A DNA stretch of 64,000 bases. It comes from Eubacterium sp. GTDB taxonomy: Bacteria; Bacillota; Clostridia; Lachnospirales; Lachnospiraceae. Of the stretch, positions 53,642-63,073 are shown piece by piece. Location of the stretch: NCBI GenBank assembly GCA_021769425.1, contig JAETSX010000038.1, positions 19,284 through 83,283 on the forward strand. The letters run 5' to 3'. A program made the position numbers and the translations under genes. Numbering within the stretch: the stretch's first letter is position 1; every line of letters begins with the position of its first letter. The notes beneath the pieces were generated by a model, which had not been told where the DNA came from, made no database searches, and worked only from the letters and a program-made list of their open reading frames with translations.

Positions 53642-54250
53642 TTATGAAATTTTTGCAAATTTTCCCCGAATACGCTGCAGGGCATTGTCAATTGCCTTAG
53701 GTTCTTTGTCCAATTTCTCTGCAATCTGCCGGTAATTCATCCCGTCCAGGTACAGTTCCAGTACCTGCCGTTCCAAAGCGCTGAGACTTTGAGCCATTTT
53801 TTCATGAATTGCCCTGACATTCTCCCGTTCAATCAAAAGCTGTTCCGGATTGGCGTTTTCAAAGGTTTCCAGCAAATCCAGAAACGTATCCGTACCCTCT
53901 TCCCCCACGCCGGCATTCAGGGAAATATAGCCGTTCAAGGGCTGATGCTTTTTCCTTTGAGAAGCCTCCACCGCATGATAAATCTGTCTGGTAATACAGA
54001 GATCTGCAAAATGAAAAAAAGAAGCGTCCTTTTCTCTCCGATAATCCCGGATTGCCTTAAACAGCCCTATCATTCCCTCCTGTATCAAATCATCAGTATC
54101 TCCGCCAATCAAAAACATGGCATTGGCGCGCCTGCGAACCAAATACTTGTATTTTTCCATGATATAATCGGTAATATCCGGTTGGCCGTTCCTTAACTCT
54201 TCAATTAATGTTTCATCTGTCTGATTCTGATATTCGCTCTCTCTTAGCAC
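53642..54250 (-). CDS. sigH: RNA polymerase sigma-H (Spo0H-type) factor
   Basis: A 202-residue sigma factor with region 2 (DDLIQEGMIGLFKAIRDYR) and region 4 (LSALERQVLELYLDGMNYRQIAEKL). It matches sigma-30/SigH, which directs early sporulation and stationary-phase genes. The start is GTG at 54250 with GAGGAAGAACA upstream. Gene order (cysE-cysS-mrnC-rlmB-sigH) is that of other Firmicutes. Its upstream region is occupied by 79-bp repeats that extend from the rlmB stop. Confidence 0.92.
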   Translation of the reverse strand: MLRESEYQNQTDETLIEELRNGQPDITDYIMEKYKYLVRRRANAMFLIGGDTDDLIQEGMIGLFKAIRDYRREKDASFFHFADLCITRQIYHAVEASQRKKHQPLNGYISLNAGVGEEGTDTFLDLLETFENANPEQLLIERENVRAIHEKMAQSLSALERQVLELYLDGMNYRQIAEKLDKEPKAIDNALQRIRGKFAKIS

Positions 54251-54282
54251 CTGTTCTTCCTCAAAATATTTATACTCTTTCC

Positions 54283-54456
54283 TGCAAATTGGTTACAAGG
54301 GGAATTGCCCGCATTTTCTATCGCTTCGCGATGGGCGGGCAAGCAGGTAATCAATTTGCCTTGCAAATTGGTTACAAGGGGAATTGCCCGCATTTTCTAT
54401 CGCTTCGCGATGGGCGGGCAAGCAGGTAATCAATTTGCCTTGCAAATTGGTTACAA
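54283..54456. repeat. 79-bp tandem repeat (two and a fraction copies) across the rlmB stop
   Basis: TGCAAATTGGTTACAA recurs at 54283, 54362 and 54441. Each full unit contains a hairpin with arms GCCCGC/GCGGGC and inner TCGC/GCGA. The innermost partial copy contains the rlmB stop (54451-54453). The repeats also lie in the sigH leader. Confidence 0.95.
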
Positions 54457-55188
54457 ACGTTGCCGCACTATTTCATAGGAGAGGATGCCGGCGGCAACGG
54501 AGGCATTTAAGGAATCTATCTCTCCGGCCATGGGAATTGCTGCTGTAAAATCACAGTTTTCCTTCACCAGTCTACTGACCCCTTCCCCCTCGCTTCCAAT
54601 AACCAGCCCGATGGGTCCCTTCAAATCCAGGTCATACATTCTGGTACCGTCCATATCGGCGCAGACAAACCATATGCCCTTCTCCTTCAGTTCCCGTATC
54701 GTGCGGGAAAGATTAGAGACCTTTGCCACCGGAGTATAATTAATAGCTCCGGCAGAGGTTTTCGCCACTGTGGCAGTAAGGCCCGCTGCCCGCCGCTTGG
54801 GAATAATGACACCGTGGGCTCCTGCCAGATTGGCAGTACGGATAATCGCTCCCAGGTTATGGGGATCTTCAATATTATCCAGAAGCAGCAAAAAGGGCGG
54901 CTCTCCTTTTTCTTCCGCCGCAGCCAGCATGTCTTCCACCCGGGCATACTCATAAGCCGCCGCAAAAGCAATGACCCCCTGATGCTTCTTTGTCTCTGAA
55001 AGCTGATCCAATCTTTCCCTGGTAACAAAATTCACGATGGTGTCATGTTTTCTGGCCTCTCTGGTGATAGAGCGCACCGGCCCGTCCTGGCACCCATCCA
55101 GAACAAAAAGCTTGTCTATCGTTTTACCGGAATGAAATGCCTCAAGCACGGCATTTCTTCCTTCAATGGTTAATTCCTCGTATCTCAT
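54451..55188 (-). CDS. rlmB: 23S rRNA (guanosine-2'-O-)-methyltransferase RlmB-family protein
   Basis: A 245-residue SPOUT methyltransferase with an N-terminal substrate-binding domain (EGRNAVLEAFHSGKTIDKLF) and the three SPOUT motifs: LDNIEDPHNLGAIIRTANLAG, LVIGSEGEGVSR and AAIPMAGEIDSLNASVAAGI. It methylates a ribose in 23S rRNA or a similar RNA site. Its start overlaps the mrnC stop by four bases. Confidence 0.9.
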   Translation of the reverse strand: MRYEELTIEGRNAVLEAFHSGKTIDKLFVLDGCQDGPVRSITREARKHDTIVNFVTRERLDQLSETKKHQGVIAFAAAYEYARVEDMLAAAEEKGEPPFLLLLDNIEDPHNLGAIIRTANLAGAHGVIIPKRRAAGLTATVAKTSAGAINYTPVAKVSNLSRTIRELKEKGIWFVCADMDGTRMYDLDLKGPIGLVIGSEGEGVSRLVKENCDFTAAIPMAGEIDSLNASVAAGILSYEIVRQRL

Positions 55189-55829
55189 CCCTGTCCCTCT
55201 TTGTAATCCTCTGTTTCTCTGGAATCATCTCTTTCCTTGACATCATCTCTTTCTCTGGAATCATCTTTTTCTTTGACATCATCTCTTTCTCTGGAATCAT
55301 CTTTTTCTTTGACATCATCTCTTTCTCTGGAATCATCTTTTCCTTTGACATCATCTCTTTCTCTGGAATCATCCCTTTTCGCAGCCTCTGCATTCCTGCA
55401 GTTTTCCTGCAGTCTCTTAAGCCCTGTCAGAATCAGTTCCATCATCCGATCCATCTGATTTTCCAGATACAGATACCCCATCAGCGCTTCAAATCCTGTG
55501 GCCCTCCGGTAATCTGCCACGGTAGCATTTTTGGCCATAGTAAATGACTTTGCATTCCTGCCCCGCCGGTATACCGCAAGTTCCTCTTCCGTTAATTCCG
55601 GCTTCAGCAGCCCAATCAGTTCTGACTGGGCATGGGCTTTTACCAGCTTACTGGTCCGCCTATGCAAATCATTCACATGGGCGTTGCCTTTTCCCACCAT
55701 CATGGAACGAATCACCAAATCATAAATTCCGTCTCCGATATAAGCCAGCGTCAGCGGGGAATAACTTCTGATATCCGCCTGCTTCATGCCGAATTTCTCC
55801 AAAAAATACTGATTTATGCCCTTTTCCAT
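55185..55829 (-). CDS. mrnC: Mini-ribonuclease III with a repetitive charged C-terminal extension
   Basis: The first ~150 residues are a standard Mini-III domain with catalytic regions [12 protein letters not shown] and [15 protein letters not shown]. It matures the ends of 23S rRNA precursors. The remaining ~60 residues are nearly five copies of a 12-residue unit [12 protein letters not shown], absent from normal Mini-III proteins (about 130-150 residues). The unit is encoded by a 36-bp tandem repeat, so it stays in frame. The start overlaps the cysS gene by 16 bp. Confidence 0.9.
   Translation of the reverse strand: MEKGINQYFLEKFGMKQADIRSYSPLTLAYIGDGIYDLVIRSMMVGKGNAHVNDLHRRTSKLVKAHAQSELIGLLKPELTEEELAVYRRGRNAKSFTMAKNATVADYRRATGFEALMGYLYLENQMDRMMELILTGLKRLQENCRNAEAAKRDDSRERDDVKGKDDSRERDDVKEKDDSRERDDVKEKDDSRERDDVKERDDSRETEDYKEGQG
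55203..55376. repeat. 36-bp in-frame tandem repeat encoding the mrnC tail
   Basis: On the plus strand TTTCTCTGGAATCATC alternates with TTTGACATCATC; about 4.5 units are present with minor changes. It is read as [12 protein letters not shown] on the minus strand. Confidence 0.95.
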
Positions 55830-57220
55830 TTTACCCCTTCTCTGGTATCCTCCAGGACAATTCCACGTCCCAGAAGTTCTTCCCGGATCTCATCCGCTCT
55901 GGCAAAATTTTTCTCTTTTCTGGCAGCCTGACGCTCTGCAATCAATCGTTCGATCTCTTCGTCCAGAATCTCCTCCTTCTGCTCCAAAATAATGCCCAAT
56001 ATGCCACAGAGAATGTTTAATCGCTGATATAACTGTTCCAATAATTCTTTGGAGGAGTCTCCGTCCACTTTTGTATTGATGTATTTTACCAGTTCAAACA
56101 CTGCGGAAATCCCATCCGCCGTATTAAAATCGTCATCCATAGCCGTCTCAAATTTTGTGACAAACCTCTGACTTCCTTCCCAGACTGCTTTCTCTTCCTC
56201 CGTCATCTGTTCCGTTTTGGAATTTTTAGACAAATGCTTCAGATTCTCCGCTCCGTTGCGGATTCTGTCCAGTCCGTTTTTGGCTGCCTCCATCAGTTCT
56301 GCGCTGAAATTCAGAGGGCTTCTGTAATGGGCGCTGAGCATGAAGAAACGCAGCGCCTGCAAATCATATTTTTCACTGATTTCGCGCACTGTAAAAAAGT
56401 TTCCCAAAGATTTCGACATCTTCTTATTGTCAATATTCAAAAAACCATTGTGCAGCCAATATCTGGCAAATATTTTTCCATTGCATGCTTCGCTCTGGGC
56501 AATTTCATTCTCATGATGAGGAAAAATCAAGTCTTCGCCGCCTGCATGGATGTCAATTTCTTCTCCAAGATATTTGCGGGACATCACGGAACACTCAATA
56601 TGCCACCCCGGGCGTCCCTGGCACCAGGGTGATTCCCAATAGGGCTCCCCTTCTTTTTTCGGTTTCCACAATACAAAATCCAACGAATCCTCCTTATCTT
56701 CTCCGGTTACCTTAATATCCCTGTGTCCCGCCTGCAGATCATCCAGATTCTTGTGGGACAGCTTGCCGTATTCTTTGAATTTCCTGGTGCGGAAATATAC
56801 GGTTCCGTCTGACGAAGGATACGCATACCCTTTATCAATCAGCGTGGAAATCATCTCAAGCATCCCGTCAATTTCCTCCGTCGCAAGAGGATGGGTAGTT
56901 GCCGGTTTCACATTCAGCCCTGCCATATCTTTCTTGCACTCCTCAATATACCGCCTGGAGATTTCCTGAGCAGTCACGCCCTCTTCCATTGCCTTTTTAA
57001 TGATTTTATCGTCCACATCAGTAAAATTGGATACAAAATTCACCTCATATCCCCTGTATTCCATATAGCGTCTTACCGTGTCAAACACAATCATGGGCCT
57101 TGCATTTCCAATATGGATAAAATTATATACGGTAGGCCCGCACACATACATTTTTACCTTTCCCTCTTCTAATGGAATAAATTCTTCTTTCTGCCTGCTT
57201 AATGTATTGTATACCTTCAT
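55814..57220 (-). CDS. cysS: Cysteinyl-tRNA synthetase
   Basis: A 468-residue class I synthetase: [19 protein letters not shown] with HIGN (HIGH-like) and the zinc cysteine, WHIECSVMS, the [15 protein letters not shown] site, and [10 protein letters not shown] (KMSKS). It charges tRNA-Cys. The start at 57220 follows AAGCAGGAGGACAT; the longer frame runs into cysE. Part of the cysE-cysS-mrnC-rlmB-sigH order. Confidence 0.96.
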   Translation of the reverse strand: MKVYNTLSRQKEEFIPLEEGKVKMYVCGPTVYNFIHIGNARPMIVFDTVRRYMEYRGYEVNFVSNFTDVDDKIIKKAMEEGVTAQEISRRYIEECKKDMAGLNVKPATTHPLATEEIDGMLEMISTLIDKGYAYPSSDGTVYFRTRKFKEYGKLSHKNLDDLQAGHRDIKVTGEDKEDSLDFVLWKPKKEGEPYWESPWCQGRPGWHIECSVMSRKYLGEEIDIHAGGEDLIFPHHENEIAQSEACNGKIFARYWLHNGFLNIDNKKMSKSLGNFFTVREISEKYDLQALRFFMLSAHYRSPLNFSAELMEAAKNGLDRIRNGAENLKHLSKNSKTEQMTEEEKAVWEGSQRFVTKFETAMDDDFNTADGISAVFELVKYINTKVDGDSSKELLEQLYQRLNILCGILGIILEQKEEILDEEIERLIAERQAARKEKNFARADEIREELLGRGIVLEDTREGVKWKRA

Positions 57221-57239
57221 ATGTCCTCCTGCTTTTTGC

Positions 57240-57920
57240 TTATATCTGTGCCTGCGCATCATTCTGCAGTCTCCGCACCTCTTTTTCCAAATCAATGATC
57301 CTGTTGCATAACGCGGAATTCTCATGCTGCAGCAAAGTAATGTCTTCCATCACCGGGTCCGGCAGATGCACCTGATCCATATCGCTCCGGGGAACTTTAA
57401 CATTGTCGCGTTTGACAATCCTTCCCGGAACTCCCACTACGGTACAATTGGGCGGAACTTCTTTCAGCACCACGCTTCCGGCGCCGATTTTGCTGTTCTC
57501 CCCCACCGTAAAAGAACCGATAATCTTGGCTCCTGCGCTGACCATTACATTATCACATAAGGTGGGATGGCGTTTGCCGGTTTCTTTTCCGGTTCCGCCT
57601 AAAGTCACTCCCTGATAGAGCGTCACATTATCGCCGATAATGGCAGTTTCCCCGATAATCACGCCGCTTCCGTGATCGATGAAAAATCCTTTCCCAATGA
57701 CAGCTCCAGGATGAATCTCAATTCCTGTTTTTCTGGCGGCTTTCTGGGAAATCCTCCTCGCCCGGAAATAATGCCCTTTTAAATACAGCCTGTGGGCTTT
57801 TCGATAACTGAGCATTACACGAAAACTGGGATACAGCAGCACCTCAAAAGGAGATTTGATTGCCGGGTCCCGCTCCTGTATTACTTCAAATTCTTCCCGC
57901 ACATGCTTCCAAAATCCCAT
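57240..57920 (-). CDS. cysE: Serine O-acetyltransferase
   Basis: A 226-residue hexapeptide-repeat acetyltransferase: N-terminal helical domain ([18 protein letters not shown]), active-site region [20 protein letters not shown] and [20 protein letters not shown]. It converts serine and acetyl-CoA to O-acetylserine for cysteine synthesis. Twenty nucleotides separate it from cysS. The C-terminal ~40 residues form a coil ([18 protein letters not shown]) longer than in minimal family members. Confidence 0.93.
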   Translation of the reverse strand: MGFWKHVREEFEVIQERDPAIKSPFEVLLYPSFRVMLSYRKAHRLYLKGHYFRARRISQKAARKTGIEIHPGAVIGKGFFIDHGSGVIIGETAIIGDNVTLYQGVTLGGTGKETGKRHPTLCDNVMVSAGAKIIGSFTVGENSKIGAGSVVLKEVPPNCTVVGVPGRIVKRDNVKVPRSDMDQVHLPDPVMEDITLLQHENSALCNRIIDLEKEVRRLQNDAQAQI

Positions 57921-57953
57921 TCTCTGTCATTTCCTTTCAAACTTCCATTCTTC

Positions 57954-59009
57954 TTACACCCATTCGCCCAGATGCACCCGGGTATCTTTTACCAGCAGCC
58001 GAGCCAGGCTGGAAATATCCAGTTCCTGTTTCACCTGTTCCCTGGGTATTCTCTGCATCCTGCCGCCGTCTTTTCCTATCTCAATCCGATAACATCCGCA
58101 ATTTGATGCAATTACGGAATCCTTCACCTCTATCTCATAACAGCGCTTTGTCTCACTTTTCATCAAAGAAACAAATTCTTTCAGGCTGGCAATGCGGAAC
58201 ATCATTTTAAACTCCGCAGCATTAATCTCGCAGCCCGGCAGAGCCGCCCGACCGATTTCTGTAACACTGTCATTCCTTCGGCTCCAAATGTCCGGCTCCA
58301 AAAGCAGTTCTTTCACTTCCGCCCGGTTTGGCCCCTCCATTCCGTATACCAGCGCCCCATCCAGAATCCCTGTACGCTTTCTCAAAAGGATTCCGCCCCG
58401 TTCTGTTTCAAGCTCTGCAAACAGCCGTTTGTAATACGGTTCTTCCCGTCTTATGAATATATGATATTGCTCCCTCAGAATATGATTGGAAAATTCCACA
58501 AGTTCAGGAATGTCCTCAAGCCCTGCCTGCGTCCATTGCGCCTTGCTTTCCGTTTCATGCTGCAATACTTCCGCCGCCTGCAGCTCCCCAGTTTTCCGCC
58601 GGCTTTCTTCCAAGAAGTCTCCTGAAAAAAACACAAATCCCTGCCCCTGATAATAGGCAGGATCTGCCGGCAGAAGAAAGGTAAAAGGAACCCTCCTGCG
58701 CTCTAAATCCTGCAGGGCATACTCCATAACGCGTCTCATCTTTCCCAGCCTCCGGCAATCCGGCTCTGTGGCAACTGCCACAATATAAGGAACATTCTGC
58801 TGATGCCCGTAGAACCAGAGGGAGTAGGGATTTAGATGCAGCATTACCTGTATCTTCTCCTCCTCTTCCATCACAAGAATCTGATTATCCCTGGTCTTCC
58901 ATTGATAGTAATAGTCCACAAATTCTGCAGAGTCTTCCGAAAAAACATATTCATACAAAGACCTGGTTCTGCATTTTTCCCTCTGCGTTAAATACCGTAT
59001 CTTTTCCAT
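57954..59009 (-). CDS. GNAT-family N-acetyltransferase (Eis-like layout)
   Basis: A 351-residue protein. The GNAT acetyl-CoA site is in the first half (YIVAVATEPDCRRLGKMRRV), followed by a second GNAT-like section (LPADPAYYQGQGFVFF) and a C-terminal region near residue 260 on (FRIASLKEFVSLM). This resembles Eis-type enzymes, which acetylate amines or aminoglycosides, but the acceptor is unknown. It lies between ispF and cysE. RBS is weak (AAAGAAGCAGAAGG). Confidence 0.78.
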   Translation of the reverse strand: MEKIRYLTQREKCRTRSLYEYVFSEDSAEFVDYYYQWKTRDNQILVMEEEEKIQVMLHLNPYSLWFYGHQQNVPYIVAVATEPDCRRLGKMRRVMEYALQDLERRRVPFTFLLPADPAYYQGQGFVFFSGDFLEESRRKTGELQAAEVLQHETESKAQWTQAGLEDIPELVEFSNHILREQYHIFIRREEPYYKRLFAELETERGGILLRKRTGILDGALVYGMEGPNRAEVKELLLEPDIWSRRNDSVTEIGRAALPGCEINAAEFKMMFRIASLKEFVSLMKSETKRCYEIEVKDSVIASNCGCYRIEIGKDGGRMQRIPREQVKQELDISSLARLLVKDTRVHLGEWV

Positions 59010-59047
59010 TGTTCTGCCTTCTGCTTCTTTTTGTTTCCTTCTTCTCT

Positions 59048-59190
59048 GTCAAACTTCTTTGGCGCACCCGCCGCAGCCGCTGCAGTTTCTTTCGCTGTCA
59101 AATTCCTTTGGCACACCCGCCGCAGTTTCTTTCGCCGTCAAATTTCTTTGGCGCACCCGCCGCAGCCGCTGCAGTTTCTTTCGCTGTCAA
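59048..59190. repeat. Three 40-49-bp tandem repeats at the 3' end of ispF
   Basis: GTCAAA starts units at 59048, 59097, 59137 and (in the gene) 59186, spacings 49, 40 and 49. The units are copies of the ispF end ([16 protein letters not shown]). The non-triplet period makes the second copy supply the TGA stop at 59138-59140. Confidence 0.93.
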
Positions 59191-59683
59191 AAACCGCCAT
59201 ACTGGCCTCATACAGCCCGGTAAGGGAACAGATTGCCTGGGCTGCTATTCCCTGCTGGCTTCCGGTAAATCCCAGCCCCTCTTCTGTGGTGGCTTTGATG
59301 TTGATCTGATTTTCTAAAAGATGGAGAGTTCCGGCCACATTTTTCTCCATCTGCGGAATAAAAGGCCGCAATTTGGGTTTCTGGGCAATAATCGTAACGT
59401 CAATATTCTCCACCGCATAGCCTTCCTGTTCCAGCAATCTGCCCACCTGTTCCAACAACTTCAGGCTGGAAATCCCACGGTAAGCTTCATCAGTATCCGG
59501 AAAATGTTTTCCTATATCCCCAAGAGCTGCTGCGCCCAGCAAAGCATCCATAATGGCATGCACTGCCACATCCGCATCTGAATGGCCCTCAAGGCCCATG
59601 GCATGGGGAATCTCCACACCGCCTAAAATCAATTTTCTGTCCTCTGTCAACCTGTGCACATCATAGCCTGTCCCAACTCTCAT
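59138..59683 (-). CDS. ispF: 2-C-methyl-D-erythritol 2,4-cyclodiphosphate synthase with a cysteine-rich C-terminal tail
   Basis: A 181-residue MEP-pathway enzyme: GTGYDVHRL with metal Asp/His, [25 protein letters not shown] and the C-terminal [10 protein letters not shown]. It cyclises the CDP intermediate to MEcPP. The normal protein ends near SMAVF; here ~17 extra residues ([16 protein letters not shown]) follow. The tail's stop arises from a shifted copy in the downstream repeat. ATG at 59683 follows GAGGGATGTTC. ispD is not adjacent. Confidence 0.92.
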   Translation of the reverse strand: MRVGTGYDVHRLTEDRKLILGGVEIPHAMGLEGHSDADVAVHAIMDALLGAAALGDIGKHFPDTDEAYRGISSLKLLEQVGRLLEQEGYAVENIDVTIIAQKPKLRPFIPQMEKNVAGTLHLLENQINIKATTEEGLGFTGSQQGIAAQAICSLTGLYEASMAVFDSERNCSGCGGCAKEI

Positions 59684-59715
59684 GAACATCCCTCTGTTTT
59701 CTTTTCTGATACAAG

Positions 59716-59808
59716 TATACTCGCGAGCATACTTTTTTGCCAAATCATTTGCTTTTTTCCTCAAAGCTATGAACAATCTTCTGGCAAATGATTTCGCTCA
59801 CGGGTATA
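59716..59808. mobile_element. 93-bp palindromic MITE-like element, copy C
   Basis: Reverse orientation of copy A: begins TATACTCGCGAGCATAC and ends GCTCACGGGTATA, with the same inner AAATCATTTGC/GCAAATGATTT pair. It sits between ispF and apt and interrupts no gene. Confidence 0.88.
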
Positions 59809-59850
59809 AATTTACGGGCCTATCATCTGTCTGGATTTATAGATCTCTCT

Positions 59851-60375
59851 CTATTTTCCTTCATATGTAATCAGACTTTCCACTTCATATTTAGAAAGCT
59901 TCTCTCTCCCTTTCAGCCCCGCCAGCTCCATGACAAAACAGATTTTTACCACCTGTCCGCCTAACTGCTCAATCAAACCGATGATAGCTTCTATGGTTCC
60001 GCCAGTGGCAATCAAATCGTCAATAATCACTACTTTCTGACCCGGTTGAATGGAATCTTTATGCATCTCAATGACTGCGCTTCCATATTCCAGATCATAT
60101 TCTGCCGAGATAGTCTCACAGGGCAGCTTTCCCTTTTTGCGAACCGGAACAAAACCTTTTTTCGCCTCATAAGCCACCGGTACGCCGAAAATAAATCCCC
60201 GGGATTCCGGCCCAACTACCACATCATAATCCACATCTTTCAGGCTTTCCAACAACCCGTCAATGGCAAGATGCAGGCCGTCTGCATCCTGCAGAATGCT
60301 GGTAACATCCCGAAAAATAATTCCCGGCTCCGGAAAATCAGGGATACTTCTCACATAATCTTCTAATTTTTTCAT
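59851..60375 (-). CDS. apt: Adenine phosphoribosyltransferase
   Basis: A 174-residue type I phosphoribosyltransferase with PRPP motif VVIIDDLIATGGTIEAI and a flexible-loop segment ETISAEYDLEYGS. It salvages adenine to AMP. ATG at 60375 follows GGAGGAGAAAGATT; the longer frame is discounted. Usual family length is 170-180 residues. Confidence 0.94.
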   Translation of the reverse strand: MKKLEDYVRSIPDFPEPGIIFRDVTSILQDADGLHLAIDGLLESLKDVDYDVVVGPESRGFIFGVPVAYEAKKGFVPVRKKGKLPCETISAEYDLEYGSAVIEMHKDSIQPGQKVVIIDDLIATGGTIEAIIGLIEQLGGQVVKICFVMELAGLKGREKLSKYEVESLITYEGK

Positions 60376-60436
60376 AATCTTTCTCCTCCAATCTGTCTCT
60401 TCCATTGCCAAAATGCAATGAGTTCCTGCGTATTTT

Positions 60437-61555
60437 TCACAGCTTTTCCTGACCGCCAACAACTTTTCTCACACAGTTCAGCGCTGCCTCTACGGTATCA
60501 TCCATATCATAATATTTATATTGCCCCAGTCTTCCGCCGAAAATTACATTTCCTTCTTTTTCGGCAAGTTCCTGGTATTTTCCATAGAGTTTCATGTTCT
60601 TTTCATCATTTACAGGATAGTATGGCTCATCTCCGGGATTCCATACCCTGGGATATTCTCTGGTAATCACAGTTTTGGGCTGATCGCCGTACTCAAAATG
60701 CTTGTGCTCAATAATCCGGGTATAGGGAATCTCATACTCTGTATAATTTACCACTGCATTTCCCTGATAATTCTCTTCCTCCAACAGCTCTGTCTCAAAT
60801 CTGAGGGAGCGGTACTCCAGGCTTCCAAAACAATAATCGAAATATTCGTCAATCATACCTGTGTATACAATTGTCTCTGCAAGATCCTGATAGCTTTCCC
60901 GATTTTCGAAGAAATTGCATTCCATCCTGACCTCAATTCCCTCCAGCAGATTTTCCACAATCCCAGTATAACCGCCAATCGGAATTCCCTGATATTTGTC
61001 ATCAAAGTAATTATTGTCGTAAGTAAACCGTACCGGAAGCCGCTTAATAATAAATGCCGGAAGTTCTGAGGCGCGTTTTCCCCATTGCTTTTCCGTATAT
61101 CCTTTCACCAGTCTGGTATACACATCCGGCCCTACCAGGTTAATAGCCTGCTCTTCCAAATTCTTCGGATTCTCCACGGCATATTCCCGTTTCTGTTCTT
61201 CAATCTTCTCTTTGGCTTCCCGGGGCGTAACCACTCCCCACAATTTATGAAAAGTGTTCATGTTAAAGGGCATATTATAAATCTCACCCTGATAATTTGC
61301 CACCGGCGCATTGGTATACCGGTTAAATTCCGCAAACTGATTGACATAATCCCATACTTCTTTGTTGGAGGTATGGAAAATATGCGCTCCATATTCATGT
61401 ACCTGGATACCCTCTATCTCCTTTGTATAAATATTTCCTGCAATATGGCTGCGTTTATCTATCACAAGACATTTTTTTCCTGCTTTCCCGGCCTCCCGGG
61501 CAAACACTGCGCCGAACAGTCCTGCGCCCACAATTAAAAAATCATATTTTTTCAT
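60437..61555 (-). CDS. glf: UDP-galactopyranose mutase
   Basis: A 372-residue flavoenzyme with the N-terminal FAD fold (FLIVGAGLFGAVFAREAG), the mutase motif DNNYFDDKYQGIPIGGYT and YTGMIDEYFDY. It converts UDP-galactopyranose to UDP-galactofuranose for surface polysaccharides. ATG at 61555 follows AAAGGCGAATTCCA, a modest site. It has no surface-polymer gene next to it. Confidence 0.94.
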   Translation of the reverse strand: MKKYDFLIVGAGLFGAVFAREAGKAGKKCLVIDKRSHIAGNIYTKEIEGIQVHEYGAHIFHTSNKEVWDYVNQFAEFNRYTNAPVANYQGEIYNMPFNMNTFHKLWGVVTPREAKEKIEEQKREYAVENPKNLEEQAINLVGPDVYTRLVKGYTEKQWGKRASELPAFIIKRLPVRFTYDNNYFDDKYQGIPIGGYTGIVENLLEGIEVRMECNFFENRESYQDLAETIVYTGMIDEYFDYCFGSLEYRSLRFETELLEEENYQGNAVVNYTEYEIPYTRIIEHKHFEYGDQPKTVITREYPRVWNPGDEPYYPVNDEKNMKLYGKYQELAEKEGNVIFGGRLGQYKYYDMDDTVEAALNCVRKVVGGQEKL

Positions 61556-61659
61556 TGGAATTCGCCTTTCTGTTACATCTGTTTCCCAATAATATAATAT
61601 TACGGATTTCTATATCAGTATAGTATAACCTGTTGGTTTACACAAGAGATTTTTCCAGA

Positions 61660-61850
61660 AAATCCCCTTCTCTTCTGTTACATTGTTTACTGTTCGCCTA
61701 TGGCACTTATAATAACAAATCCGGCCTGTTTAAAGCTGCCTTACGGCAAGAGGCCGGATTGGGGCTTCAATACGGTATTGGCCTGTGACCGTGCAATGCG
61801 GCGCACGCCCCAGGAATGAACAGTAACGTTACATTGCACAGTCTAAGCCA
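61660..61850. repeat. Family B palindromic repeat, copy 2
   Basis: In the 366-bp gap before the next gene, an inner hairpin AAATCCGGCCT/AGGCCGGATT (61717-61760) is homologous to the inner hairpin of 39929-40170. Flanks carry GTTAC/GTAAC-containing arms. No gene is present in 61556-61922. Confidence 0.7.
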
Positions 61851-61922
61851 CTCCATTTCTTTCCAGTATTTTAACACCACAACCCGCCGTTGTTCTGGTA
61901 TAATATGGATGAGGTGATTAAG

Positions 61923-62087
61923 ATGGCAGTTAACAATATTATCAAATCAGACAATATGGAACTGTTGGAACAATTACAAATCGAGAATCAGCTTCTGTTA
62001 GAAGAAAATAAAAAACTAAACGATACTGTCGGCTGGATGCATGATACCATCTGGCGCCTGGTGCGCAAACAGCAGACAGAAAGTTAA
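61923..62087 (+). CDS. 54-residue small coiled-coil protein
   Basis: Starts MAVNNIIKSDNMELLEQLQI and continues with LLLEENKKLNDTVGWMHDTI, a leucine/asparagine-rich amphipathic helix. A site GAGGTGATTAAG precedes the ATG. An extended -10 (TGGTATAAT) lies at 61896-61904, and a terminator follows directly, so it is a self-contained gene. No family recognised. Confidence 0.7.
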   Translation: MAVNNIIKSDNMELLEQLQIENQLLLEENKKLNDTVGWMHDTIWRLVRKQQTES

Positions 62088-62101
62088 CCTTTTATCACAA
62101 G

Positions 62102-62132
62102 CATAACCGGCAGCACCATCTCTGCCGGTTAT
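62102..62132. terminator. Intrinsic terminator between convergent genes
   Basis: CATAACCGGCAG and CTGCCGGTTATG form a perfect 12-bp stem. It serves the small gene at 61923 and the NYN-domain gene ending at 62142. Confidence 0.85.
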
Positions 62133-62141
62133 GTTCATGCC

Positions 62142-62951
62142 TTAATCTTCCCTTTTTTTCACTAATACAATCTTTGTGATTCCATTACTGGAATCATCTT
62201 TTCTTGTCTGCAATTCTGGAAAAGATTCTATCAATTTGCCAAATTTATGGAATCCATAATTTCGGCAGTCAAAATCAGAATACATCTTCTGAATCATATT
62301 CCCCAGTTCCGACAGATACATCCAGCCGTCTTCATCTGAATTCTCATCCAGCAGAGATATTACAGTTGCCTTGATGGATTTCAGATCCGTAATAGGCTCT
62401 GCATCCTTCACAGGCGCCTTCTCTGGTTCAGAATTTTTTCCGCCCTGTTTTTTGGCTTTCTCTTGTATATTATTTCTCGGCTCCGGACTGTTATTCTTAG
62501 ATCCCGAATTATTATTTTTATACAAAACATCCAACGTCTTAAACTGTTCACAGGCTCTTACAAAGGGCGTTGGCGTCTTACTCTCTCCCATACCGATAAC
62601 ACGTTTCCCAGATTCCCGCAAGCGCATGGCTAACTTTGTGAAATCACTATCGGAAGATACAATAATAAATCCGTCTACATTACCAGTATATAACACATCC
62701 ATGGCATCAATAATCATTGCCGAATCAGAAGAATTCTTCCCTACCGTATAATTATACTGCTGAATCGGGGTCAGGGAACTTTCCAGCAGAGAATCTTTCC
62801 AGGAATTCTTAGAACTGGAAGTCCAATCCCCATAAATCCTCCTTATCGTTACATTTCCCAAGGTCTGCGCTTCTTTCGTGACAATCCCTATATATTTGGA
62901 TGAAACATTATCTGCATCAATTAATAGAGCATACTTCTTTTCATCATCCAT
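62142..62951 (-). CDS. NYN-domain (LabA/PIN-like) protein with C-terminal LOTUS/OST-HTH domain
   Basis: A 269-residue protein. The NYN domain (LLIDADNVSSKYIGIV, MDVLYTGNVDGFIIVSSDSD) has the acidic residues of PIN-like ribonucleases. A lysine-rich linker follows, and the C-terminal ~70 residues (ATVISLLDENSDEDGWMYLS) fit an OST-HTH/LOTUS RNA-binding domain. It probably degrades or binds RNA. ATG at 62951 follows AAAAGGAGGTATAAG. Confidence 0.86.
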   Translation of the reverse strand: MDDEKKYALLIDADNVSSKYIGIVTKEAQTLGNVTIRRIYGDWTSSSKNSWKDSLLESSLTPIQQYNYTVGKNSSDSAMIIDAMDVLYTGNVDGFIIVSSDSDFTKLAMRLRESGKRVIGMGESKTPTPFVRACEQFKTLDVLYKNNNSGSKNNSPEPRNNIQEKAKKQGGKNSEPEKAPVKDAEPITDLKSIKATVISLLDENSDEDGWMYLSELGNMIQKMYSDFDCRNYGFHKFGKLIESFPELQTRKDDSSNGITKIVLVKKRED

Positions 62952-63073
62952 CTTATACCTCCTTTTCCTGTTTTTCATTCCTATTATAATACTTTCCGCT
63001 GGCAGAAACAACCATTCCCGGCCAGAAAGAATAATTTCTCTCTTTTCTCTCATACTACCAGAGAGGTGATGAT

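Noticed and set aside
55203..55376. Open frames in other phases of the mrnC repeat (for example [11 protein letters not shown] repeats)
   Set aside because: They are shadows of the 36-bp repeat; only the Mini-III frame has a domain and a start.
59682..59870. Plus-strand open frame over the third MITE copy
   Set aside because: It consists mostly of repeat translation ([19 protein letters not shown]) and has no independent support.
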